Source of the DNA: Priapulus caudatus
Taxonomy: Eukaryota > Priapulida > Priapulimorpha > Priapulimorphida > Priapulidae
DNA length: 64,000 bases
Assembly (NCBI RefSeq): GCF_000485595.1
Contig: NW_014577878.1
Location: forward strand, 63,411-127,410
Direction: 5' to 3'
Part shown: piece by piece, positions 55,132 to 64,000 of the stretch
Layout: the number at the start of each line of letters is the position of its first letter
Numbering within the stretch: position 1 is the first letter of the stretch
Program-made: the position numbers and the translations under genes
Notes under the pieces: model-generated
Databases searched by the model: none
What the model was told of the DNA's origin: nothing
The model's input: only the letters and a program-made list of their open reading frames with translations

Positions 55132-55779
55132 ATGTCTATAAGCATACAGACACTAAACTGTAGGGGACTTGGAGATCGGACCAAGCGTAGGGATTTTTTT
55201 AAACGCTTTCGTGAACAAAACTTACATATCACTTGTTTACAAGACATACACATTGATCCCAAACTGGAAAACTATGTAAAAGCAGAATGGGGCCTTGAAT
55301 GTCTAATATGTCCATATTCGTCACAGGCCAGGGGAGTTGCTATTCTATTTAATAATGGCTTTGAGTATGAAATACATAAAAGCAAAAAAGTTAAAAATGG
55401 AAACTATATCATCCTTGATATCTCCATAAATAACTCCTTGAGATTTACCTTAGCAAATCTCTATGGTCCAAATGAAGATAAGCCTGACTTTTACACCAAC
55501 ATAATGAATATTGTCGAAGAGTTTGAGAATGACAGTTTTATACTATGTGGAGACTGGAATTTGGTAATAGATCCCACAAAAGATTTACTAAATTATAAAG
55601 CCATCAATAACCCTAGGGTCAGAAACGTGGTAAAGTCGTTTATTGCTGAAAAAGAACTCGTAGATGTGTGGAGAGCTTTTAACGAAGATAAAGCACATTT
55701 TACTTGGGGTAAAAAAAATCCATTAAAAATGGCCCGCTTGGATTTTTTTATAGGACATAATGCAGCACGATACTGGTAA
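55132..55779 (+). CDS. LINE apurinic-type endonuclease, open frame
   Basis: The frame is 215 codons: SISIQTLNCRGLGDRTKRR, ITCLQDIHID (catalytic Glu position occupied by Asp), ARGVAILFNNGFEYEI, LANLYGPNED, FILCGDWNLVIDP (Asp-Trp-Asn) and ARLDFFIGH. These motifs in order are the APE-like endonuclease that nicks target DNA for LINE insertion. The usual CLQEtH motif reads CLQDIH. The open frame survives although RT is gone, so activity is doubtful. No separate upstream gag-like ORF1 is clear. The start MSISIQ is the first Met after a stop. Confidence 0.82.
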   Translation: MSISIQTLNCRGLGDRTKRRDFFKRFREQNLHITCLQDIHIDPKLENYVKAEWGLECLICPYSSQARGVAILFNNGFEYEIHKSKKVKNGNYIILDISINNSLRFTLANLYGPNEDKPDFYTNIMNIVEEFENDSFILCGDWNLVIDPTKDLLNYKAINNPRVRNVVKSFIAEKELVDVWRAFNEDKAHFTWGKKNPLKMARLDFFIGHNAARYW

Positions 55780-56341
55780 TATAAAAACTATAGCTGAGCT
55801 AAAAACTGATTACAATATTAACATAACCTTTTTAGACTACATTAGATTAAAAAGAGCAATACCACAGAGCTGGCTAAAGGCATTAGCCAATAATAAAATC
55901 ACCCAAACCCCCTCCATACTACCCCAGCTACAGGCTGTCCTAAGCGTAAACAAGGGATGTAGTGCTTATTCAAAAATTCTATCTCAAGATAAGGATTCTC
56001 AAAATTGCCCATCGTCACAGGCAAAATGGATACGTGAGCTACCCCCAAACATAGATCAGCTCAATATATCAATGTGGCAAAAGATATATAAGTTGCCGTT
56101 TACCACTACACTTGATGCAAATTTAAGATATTTCCAACATAAAATATTAAAAAGAATTTTACCTACAAATAAACTTCTCACGACAATTGGCATCAAGGAT
56201 AATAACTCATGTACTTTTTGTAAAGTTAGTATTGAAACATTGCTTCATCTATTTGTAGAATGTGAATGTACTGCTTTGATATGGACCGATCTGCTCCAGT
56301 GGTTGATATCTTGCGGATATACACACTTGAAACCTTTGGAG
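55776..56341 (+). pseudogene. LINE C-terminal region after an RT deletion
   Basis: Reading from ARYWNIKTIAEL-like sequence, the frame holds KAIPQSWL-like text, then LNISMWQKIYKLPFTTTLD, NLRYFQHKILKRILPTN and CTFCKVSIETLLHLFVEC, a CCHC-type zinc motif found after RT in L1/Tx1-like LINEs. It overlaps the endonuclease end in another frame. It breaks at 56341, where copy B begins. The natural continuation is at 62798 onward (ILFWALQKKNN, IEKYIAATNNKLDRFYENG). Confidence 0.75.
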
Positions 56342-56342
56342 A

Positions 56343-59300
56343 TGCGTAGTTCAATATAATATCCTATTGCAAATGATAAAATTCACCAAAAAGTGTGTAT
56401 ATTTTACTGAGCTACCCTGTAGAACACAATCATAAAATCCATACAAAATAAAATCCATTTCTATGTACATAGCATCAGCCCAGTTTGTGGCCCTGGGTAG
56501 TTCAATAAAATATCCTATTACAAAGGATAAAATCCACCAAAAAATCGGGATATTTTATTGAACTACCCAGTACCACAGAAATCCATACAAAATACTGTAT
56601 CTGTGGCTCTTCTGTTCCAGCCATCCATGGCCACTTTGAGAATAATTAATCCAGAGCTGGCAACAGCTTGAAGAGCCGTTACAGTAAATGAAATTTATAA
56701 TACACTAACAAAGTACCCGTCTTTCGGACGGTGTGAATTCATGAATGAGTGTATTAGTGTTGTAGCTCACCTAAGGATCACCGATCCCCTCTGGAACCCC
56801 CACCCCCGTACAGCCATCACGTAACATGATGGATGTACGTACATCCTATCACATACCCCCGTACATCCCATCACATACCCCGTACATCGCATCACGTAAG
56901 ATGAGGGGGGGTTCCCTCTGGTTCTGGGTGGAGGTTCTGGGGATGAAGGGGTGGGGGGATAGTTTTGGTGTTTTTGAAATTGTTAAGTAAAAAAATCGTG
57001 TTTTGTACCTACCGACCTACTCTTTAAAAAATTGGATTTGGAACCGTAAAGAGAGATTTCAGCAGTTTGTAAGAATTGATAATTGATAATAGAATTGAAA
57101 TCCCCAATATGAGCAGTTTGTTTGGTGAGCAGTTAATAATTTCAGGAGCTTTGTGGTGAGCAGTTGGTAATCACTGTCTGTTGGGACAGAAGTCGTTAAA
57201 CACGTGGCAGTGAATTGCAGTTTGACGTGCATGTCATGTGGCAATTCTCAATTCTGAACAGCATGCATTATTGCTTGAACAGTATATATGCACATGCATT
57301 GGAATTGTTGGATGAAATTAATCTATTGTAGGACAGAAACAAAATGGGATAAATAATAACATTTGTATGGTTTTATGTCCAAATATAGGATGTGGTTGAG
57401 TGGTTGTAAACATGTTTTGCCAACAATACATAATTCATGCAGGAATTGGTGACAACCGGCAGGAATAATGCCATTTATTGACTGGGCAAACATGGTAACT
57501 GTGTTTGTGTAGGCCCAGTGGCGTAGCTAGGATTTTTTCAGCGGGGGGGGGGGCCTTACATTTTTTCGTGGGGGGCACAATATATAATTTTACTGAGATG
57601 TGGTTCGAACCCTCTTTCTTTGTATTATACTGTTCTAACGCAGCATGTTTATTCAATTTTTTTTTATCAAGCATGAATTTTCAGTGGGGGGCACCTGGGG
57701 GGGCACAGAAAATTTGTGGGGGGCACGTGCCCCCCAGGCCCCCGTAGCTACGCCCCTGTGTAGGCCTACAAACTATGATTGTTATTGAAGAAACAGGCAT
57801 ATTGAGATTTGGGAAGACTTACCTTAAGTGCAGGAGATAAAGGTATATTAACTGAGCTAGAAAGTTTTCGGCGTGAAACTGAACCTAACGCGAAGATGTG
57901 GTGAGCACATTGTGGTGAAGCACAGGCACTTGGAGCGTTTCAATAAAAGATAATGGTAAATAAAGACGAAATCTATTTACTACCATTCAAGGCTTAATGT
58001 TTCTATACTGTCTTCATCCTATTATTGCGCGCACAATGCTGAAATGCGTCAGAATGGTGATCTGCAGCGCTGCAAACGCTGAACTGCAAACGCTTGCTGC
58101 CCTGCACACTGACCTCACTCACACATAAATGTCTGTCCGTCTGTGTGGTGAAGAGCGTGATTATGGATTTTGGATATCGCAGGAATGGCCGGTTCCGCGA
58201 TCAGAGTTATCGCGAGATGATTCCCGTAGGTGGCGCCTACGGATATACTACTTCCGGTGAGTACAGCTGAGGGAATTGCGCAACATGCAACCAAAAGAGT
58301 GCGCGAAAAGCAAAACATTCTGCTGTGAGCTAGCCGGTGATGGTAGTCTGCTATTAAACCTAGTCATAGTTATATGGACCAGGTCAGGGACAGCTGGCCT
58401 TGTACGGACTGGAGTCAGTCTTTAAAATTGTGGTTCCAGCATATAACATATTAGGTCCCGTAGTGCAGTCCGTGTTTATAATAGTCGCGCCTACATCGCA
58501 TGGCGAATAGGAACGGGAGAAGTCTGTATAAGACTTTACAAGTACAATACCTGGTTTGTCTTGACCGTATATTATTTATTATAATTATTAAAGCTTTTGC
58601 TCTGGATTATATACATGTATTCGTACACGTTGATGTTTTTTTTTGTTAATTTTTCTGCCGTCTTGCATGTATATCATGTTGAATGTGGGTAAAATGCTGT
58701 CTCGCGACAGTGGATAACGTAGGTAATAAAAATTCGCTGTTTCCCTTTTATAGTATAGATTTTAAATTAAATATATGTTAAATATACATATATTTAGGAT
58801 GAAAGAAAGAAGTTGCGCACCTGGCGAGAAATGTTTTGCAATTGCCGGCCCCTAACGTATTACGCAAGCGTGCTACCACTGCGCCACAGCGATGCACAGC
58901 GCAAGCTGTCAACAACACGTACTACAATGGTAGTGACGTCGATCGATATACCGGTTTGATATCGCGTAGACCAGTGTTAAATGAAACGGCTTTGAAATTG
59001 AACTTTATCGTGTTGGATCGTTGCCAAAGTGCCCTATACCACTCTCATAGCTACGTCTACACGCACGAACCTTAACTGGAGTTAACCGTCTACACGGGGC
59101 CTTAACTCGAGTTAAGCGTAACTCGAGTTAGCTTAACCTCGCCAGTCGATCGAGGTTAGCTAACTCGAAGTTAAGGCCCGTGTAGACGCTTAACTCGAGT
59201 TAGCTTAACCTCCACGATAGGGTGGCAGCACTAGTACGATTACGTACACACGCATGTACGCACGCGTACTTGCACACGCACGCACACACTCATGCACGCA

Positions 59301-62300
59301 CGTTTACGTGCACACGCATGCACGCACGCACGCCTACGTGCACATGCCACACGCGCGCACGCCACGACACACTCATGTACGCACGTGTACATGCACACGC
59401 ACGCACGCACGCACGCACGCACGCACGTGTACGTGCACATGCATGCACGAACGCACGCACGTGTACGTGACATGCATGCACGGAACGCACGCACGTGTAC
59501 CTGCACACACACGGACGCACGGACGCACGCACGCACTTGTACGTGCACATGCACGCACGTGTACTTGCACACGCACGCACACACGTGTACCTGCACACAC
59601 ACGCACGCACGCACGTTTACATACGCACGCAGCCACGCACGCATGCATAATAAATCGGTAATAATCGCTATCGGGTGTTGTCGTGTAGATGCTACATAAC
59701 CGCTAACTCGAGTTAAGGTTTGCCGTGTAGACGAGGCTTATGAGTAGTAATGCATCGTTTACAGTCAAGCAATTTGAAATCCTGCGAGCAGATTAAGAGA
59801 ACATAGGTAACAAAAAATGTTCCCTTTTATAGTATAGATTCACGCTCGCTCGCTCAACTGCCTTCCACGTTGAACACCTCAAACATGTGTCATTTAGACA
59901 TGAATCCGTGGCTGGCTATCTGTGTATGTATTTACGGTATCAGGACAAATACCCCCGGACAATCACCCTTGGACAATTACCCACCTGACATTTACCCCCT
60001 TACAATTACCCCCCCCCCCACACACACACACAGAAGGTGAAGGAGGAGAGGTGAAGGAAGAGGAGAAGAGGTGTAGGAGGAGGAGAAGAGGTGGATGAGG
60101 AGGGGGAGAAGGTGGAGAGGCGGATAAACGTGGGGAGGTGCGCGGGAGGAGGCCAGAGGCAAGTGAAGAGGTGAGGAGGGAGAACGTTGGGAGAAGGAGG
60201 GGAGGAGGAGAAGGTAGAGAAGGAGGAGGTAGCGGAAGCCAAGTGGTGAGGGGGGAGAAGGTGGTGGAGGAGGAGGAGAAGAGGTGGAGGAGGGAGAGAA
60301 GGTGGAGGAGGAAGGAGGAGCGGGAGAAGGTGAGGACGGAGCGAGGGCCAAGTGGCGGAGGAAGAGCGAGAAGTGGTGGAGGAGAGAAGAGGGGAGTGGA
60401 GGAGGAGAGGAGGGGGAGAAGTGGTGTAGGAGGAGGAGGGGAGAAGGTTGAGGAGAGGAGGTGAGGAGCGAGAAGCGGGAGAACGTGGGGAGAAGGTGGT
60501 GGAGAGGCAGGGGAGAAGGTGGAGGAGGAGTGGGAAAGGTAGAGAGCGCGCTTCTACTCCTCCTCTCCTCCTCCATCACATTCTCTCTCCTCTTCCTCCT
60601 CCCCTCAACCACACCTACACCTCCCACCTCCTCTCCCCCTCCTACTCTCTCCACTACTTTCTCCGCCGTCCTCTATTCCTCCTCTAAAGTGCCAGGGGGT
60701 AATTGTCCTGATACCTTGGACAGTGGGCATCGGACAGTGGAGGAGGAGGAGGAGTAGGAGGGAGTGGGATGAGGTACAGGAGGTAGAGCGCCCTCCTCTA
60801 CCTCCTCCCGTCCCCCACCTCTCTCCTCTCATCCTCCTCCACCTCATCTCCTCCACCTCATCTCCTCCTCCTCCACCCTCTCCACCTCCTCCTCCTCCTC
60901 CTCCTCCTCTTCTCCTCCTCACCTCTCCTCCTCCTCCTCCTCCTCCATCACCTTCTTCCTCTTCCACCTTGTCCGGGGGGTAAATTTCCGGCGGGTAAAT
61001 GTCGGTGGGTAATTGTCCCGCGGCGGTGTAATTGCCGGGGGGTGATTGTCGTATTTACATGCGTTACGCGCACTCGCTCACCCCCAACTGCCTTCACGCT
61101 GAACACGCAAACATGTGTCATTTAGACATGAATCCGTGGCTGGCTAACTGTGTACGTATCTACATGCGTTACGCGCACTTGCTCAACTGCTTCTCACGTT
61201 GAACACCTCAAACATGTTCATTTAGACATGACTCTGTGGCTGGCTAACTTTGTACGTATTTTTACGTCAAACCACAATTTGTAATGAATGTTCAAGAACG
61301 GGAAGTTCATGTTTGTTCCTTTTATGTTGCATGCGCTGTGTTAGATATACACAAGTCCTGCCACGGTAGAACACCTGTTGATGCGACCACAACAGGCTTG
61401 CCATGTTCTGTCTGCCTTAATGTATGTCCTGCTCTGTTCCAAATGTCACGTTACTTGTTTCTAGAGCCCCAAAACAATGCAATGCCCTCCTAAATGTCTT
61501 TTCAACAATTTATACCTTTACTGTTTTCCACATACTCATGTTATATATAGTTCAAACCTATTTTTTCAACTTTAAAATATAAACAAAATGTCTATAAGCA
61601 TACAGACACACTAAAACTGTAGGGGATGGAGATCGGACCAAGCGTAGGGATTTTTTTAAACGCTTTCATGAACAAAACTACATATCACTTGTTTACAAGA
61701 CATACACATTGATCCCAAAACTGGAAAACTATGTAAAAGCAGAATGGGGCCTTGAATGTCTAATATGTCCATATTCGTCACAGGCCAGGGGAGTTGCTAT
61801 TCTATTTAATAATGGCTTTGAGTATGAAATACATAAAAGCCAAAAAAGTTAAAAATGGAAAACTATATCATCCTTGATATCTCCATAAACTAACTCCTTG
61901 AGATTTACCTGTAGCAAATCTCTATGGTCCAAATGAAGATAAGCCTTGACTTTTACACCAACATAATGATATTGTCGAGCAGTTGAGAATGACAGTTTTA
62001 TACTATCGTGGAGACTGGAATTTGGTAATAGATCCCACAAAAATTTACTAAATTATAAAAGCCATCAATAACCCTAGGGTCAGAAACGTGGTAAAGTCGT
62101 TTATTGGCTGAAAAAGAACTCGTAGATGTGTGAGAGCTTTTAACGAAGATAAAGCACATTTTACTTGGGGTAAAAAAAATCCATTAAAAATGCGCCGCTT
62201 GGATTTTTTATAGGACATAATGCAGCACGATACTGTAATATAAAAAATATAGCTGAGCTAAAAACTGACTTACAAAATTAACATAACCTTTTTAGACTAC

Positions 62301-62797
62301 TTTAATTAAAAAGCAGCAATACCACAGAGCTGGCTAAGCATTAGCCAAAAATAAAATCACCCAAACCCCCTCCATACTACCCCAGCAGCTACAGGCTGTT
62401 CCTAAGCGTAAACAAGGGATGTAGTGCTTATTCAAAATTCTATCTTCAAGATAAGGATTCTCAAAATTGCCCATCGTCACAGGCAAAAATGGATACGTGA
62501 GCTACACCCAAACATAGATCAGCTCAATATTCAATGTGGCAAAAGATATATAGTTACCGTTTACCACTACACTATGCACAATTTAAGATATTTCCAACAT
62601 AAAATATTAAAAAGAATTTTACTACAATAAACTTCTCACGACAATTTGCATCAAGGATAATAACTCATGTACTTTTGTAAAGTTAGTATTGAAACATTGC
62701 TTCATCTATTTGTAGAATGTGATGTACTGCTTTGATATGGACCGATCTGCTCCAGTGGTTGTATTCTTGCGGATATACACACTTGAAACCTTTGGAG
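56343..62797. repeat. Large duplication, copy B (indel-rich, probable second haplotype)
   Basis: It follows copy A from TGCGTAGTTCAATA to CACTTGAAACCTTTGGAG. It lacks the 914-bp TTAA element and the gap region, and differs by many one-base indels, which break every frame that is open in copy A. It contains counterparts of the 75-bp MITE (56493-56568), hAT MITE (57516-57758), SINE remnant (about 58850), CGTCTACACG element (about 59052-59741), satellite (59855-59935, 61060-61255), GA/CT foldback and LINE (about 61268-62797). Confidence 0.85.
61579..62797 (+). pseudogene. LINE coding region in copy B, broken
   Basis: It is the same endonuclease and C-terminal sequence as 55132-56341 but with frequent single-base insertions and deletions. 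No frame longer than about 70 codons remains. The same RT deletion is present, so that deletion predates the split of the two copies. Confidence 0.82.
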
Positions 62798-63271
62798 CGC
62801 AAGATATTATTCTGGGCTCTCCAAAAGAAGAATAATCTTTAATTTCATATTACACATTACTAAATATGTTATATATCGCTCAAAGTTAGTTGAACGAAAA
62901 GATCCCAACCCTGGCTTGCATGAAGGCATATTAGATACATCATGGAAATTGAAAAATACATAGCAGCAACAAATAACAAACTCGACAGATTTTATGAAAA
63001 TGGCATCAGTAATACATAAACTTTAAATAGCTTATATTCTAATGTTTGTAAGTATTTAACATATACAAAAAGGCCTGGTTGCCTATATATATATATTGCC
63101 TATTTCTGTTGCTGCATGTTGCAGTAGATATCCCCTGCCAAAAATTATGGCAAAAATTACTCTGTATAGCTCTCGTCAAAGACTAATTATTGTTTATATG
63201 TACCAATGTATGCCTATTGTTTTGATTATTATTGCTTTGGTGGATCTAGAAATAAAAAACATTAAAAAAAA
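62798..63271 (+). pseudogene. LINE 3' end and poly-A tail
   Basis: It continues the C-terminus (ILFWALQKKNN, MEIEKYIAATNNKLDRF) in broken frames, then an AT-rich 3' untranslated part, an AATAAA signal at 63251 and an A run ending 63271. Confidence 0.75.
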
Positions 63272-63490
63272 AACTTTGTACGTATTTACATGCATCACGC
63301 GCGCTCGCTCAACTGCCTTCCACGTTGAACACCTCAAACATGTGTCATTTAGACATGAATCCGTGGCTGGCTAACTGTGTATGTATCTACATACGTCACG
63401 CGTGCTCGCTTCAACTGCCTTCCACGTTGAACACCTCAAACATGTGTCATTTAGACATGAATCCGTGGCTGGCTAACTGTGTATGTATTT
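63272..63490. repeat. 101-bp satellite, two units, and LINE target duplication
   Basis: 63272-63287 is the right-hand AACTTTGTACGTATTT. Units follow with starts at 63289 and 63390, again 101 bp apart. The LINE therefore sits inside this satellite array. Confidence 0.87.
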
Positions 63491-63493
63491 ACA

Positions 63494-64000
63494 GCAAAGG
63501 CAAGCATGACAGACATTTATAGACTCCAGAGCAGAGCATGACTTCATATCATCCTTCACACACAAGACTTTGAAACATCCGCAATAGCCCAGTACACTAA
63601 CATGTTTAGCAACAGAAGCAACACTGTTTTCAGGACTGGGTACCACAGAAAACGGTGTCAACTCAAGACTCTCAAAACAGCTTGCAAGGTCAGCGCGCAA
63701 CATTTCTTCCTTAAATGAAAGAGTTGAAGGGTTTAATCCATGGCACACTGCTGTAGCCACAGCAATGGCGTACAGGCCACAGTCATTTCCATTTCGCTGC
63801 TTCCTCATTGGCTGAATGACCATCGAGAGTTTCCCATTTCTGTGTCGCATCAGCTGTAGACAGTTCAATTTCGTGTCTTCCGCTACTTAAGAATATAGAC
63901 TGTCATTGATGTGCAACTCATTTTCATTTCTACATCCAACATTGGTAACTGTTGCCACATCCAATGATTGCCACAGGTATTCAGCCTCACCCGGAACAGC
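63494..64000 (-). pseudogene. Ulp1/C48-like protease C-terminal part, runs off window
   Basis: The minus-strand frame from 63868 shows QRNGNDCGLYAIAVATAVC, with the catalytic Cys in the DCG motif, then GLNPSTLSFKEEMLRADLAS and SLELTPF. Upstream, beyond a TAA near 63890, NENELHINDSLYS fits the strand before the active site (DSL). The catalytic His lies outside the window. It resembles the protease of the composite gene at 30-32 kb. The C-terminal stretch (CGCFKVLCVKDDMKSC) is Cys-rich but not a clear finger. The frame ends in the satellite. Confidence 0.68.

Larger units (their letters stand above)
48205..56341. repeat. Large duplication, copy A
   Basis: This segment is repeated at 56343-62797 in the same order and orientation. 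Copy A is cleaner (its LINE endonuclease frame is open) and carries a 914-bp TTAA element that copy B lacks. It also contains the 184-N gap with flanking redundancy. Confidence 0.9.
54811..63271 (+). mobile_element. RT-deleted LINE (L1/Tx1-like), split by copy B
   Basis: AACTTTGTACGTATTT lies immediately before (54795-54810) and after (63272-63287), a 16-bp target duplication. The 3' end is an A-rich tail (AATAAAAAACATT then A9). Coding content is an endonuclease (55132-55779) followed at once by the post-RT C-terminus. The RT domain is absent. The true element is 54811-56341 plus 62798-63271 (about 2.0 kb). The intervening 56343-62797 is the duplicated copy B. Confidence 0.8.

Overview
This is a repeat-dominated stretch of eukaryotic nuclear DNA. 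No intact single-copy host gene could be recognised. Nearly everything readable is a transposable element or its debris: Ty3/Gypsy LTR elements with solo LTRs, a LINE, tRNA-derived SINEs, many short inverted-repeat elements (MITEs), and relics of hAT, pogo, P/THAP9, PIF/HARBI1-like, MULE and Crypton-like genes. This range of families fits a marine invertebrate. One Gypsy element has its integrase upstream of reverse transcriptase, the order described for the Gmr1 group, which was first reported in deuterostomes. A lancelet-like or other invertebrate deuterostome is therefore a reasonable guess, but the species cannot be fixed from sequence alone.

Layout. 0-8 kb: an LTR-like 1.1 kb repeat, an intron-containing DUF6589-like pseudogene, a long hAT-like transposase and LTR scraps. 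8.6-9.8 kb: the C-terminal half of a pogo-like transposase that carries an OTU cysteine-protease-like domain in its linker. 10-16 kb: hAT fragments, a MITE, a Gypsy gag-protease relic and a P-element C-terminus. 16-22 kb: the Gmr1-like element, split by a hAT insertion and disturbed by an assembly gap and a misplaced duplicate. 22-29 kb: a solo LTR, a P-element relic, a second 1.1 kb LTR-like repeat, a Crypton-like recombinase N-terminus and a HARBI1-like fragment.

29.9-37.0 kb (minus strand) holds the most unusual unit. It is a spliced but damaged gene that reads, in order: FAR1-type zinc region, MULE DDE transposase, SWIM finger, ten-residue repeat linker, Ulp1/C48 protease, PHD finger. A SINE with a clear 10-bp target duplication sits in the exon that begins the protease. 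37.8-46.3 kb: two degraded Gypsy elements. The second has a tRNA-Pro type primer-binding site and a piece of RT displaced into its 5' LTR.

46.3-63.5 kb: nested MITEs, a 101-bp satellite, GA/CT tracts and an RT-deleted LINE. This region is present twice in tandem (48.2-56.3 and 56.3-62.8 kb). The second copy is full of small indels and has an empty TTAA site where the first carries a 914-bp element. It looks like the second haplotype placed in tandem with the first beside an N gap. A further Ulp1-like fragment closes the window. All boundaries were read by eye, and domain names rest on motif recognition without database searches.
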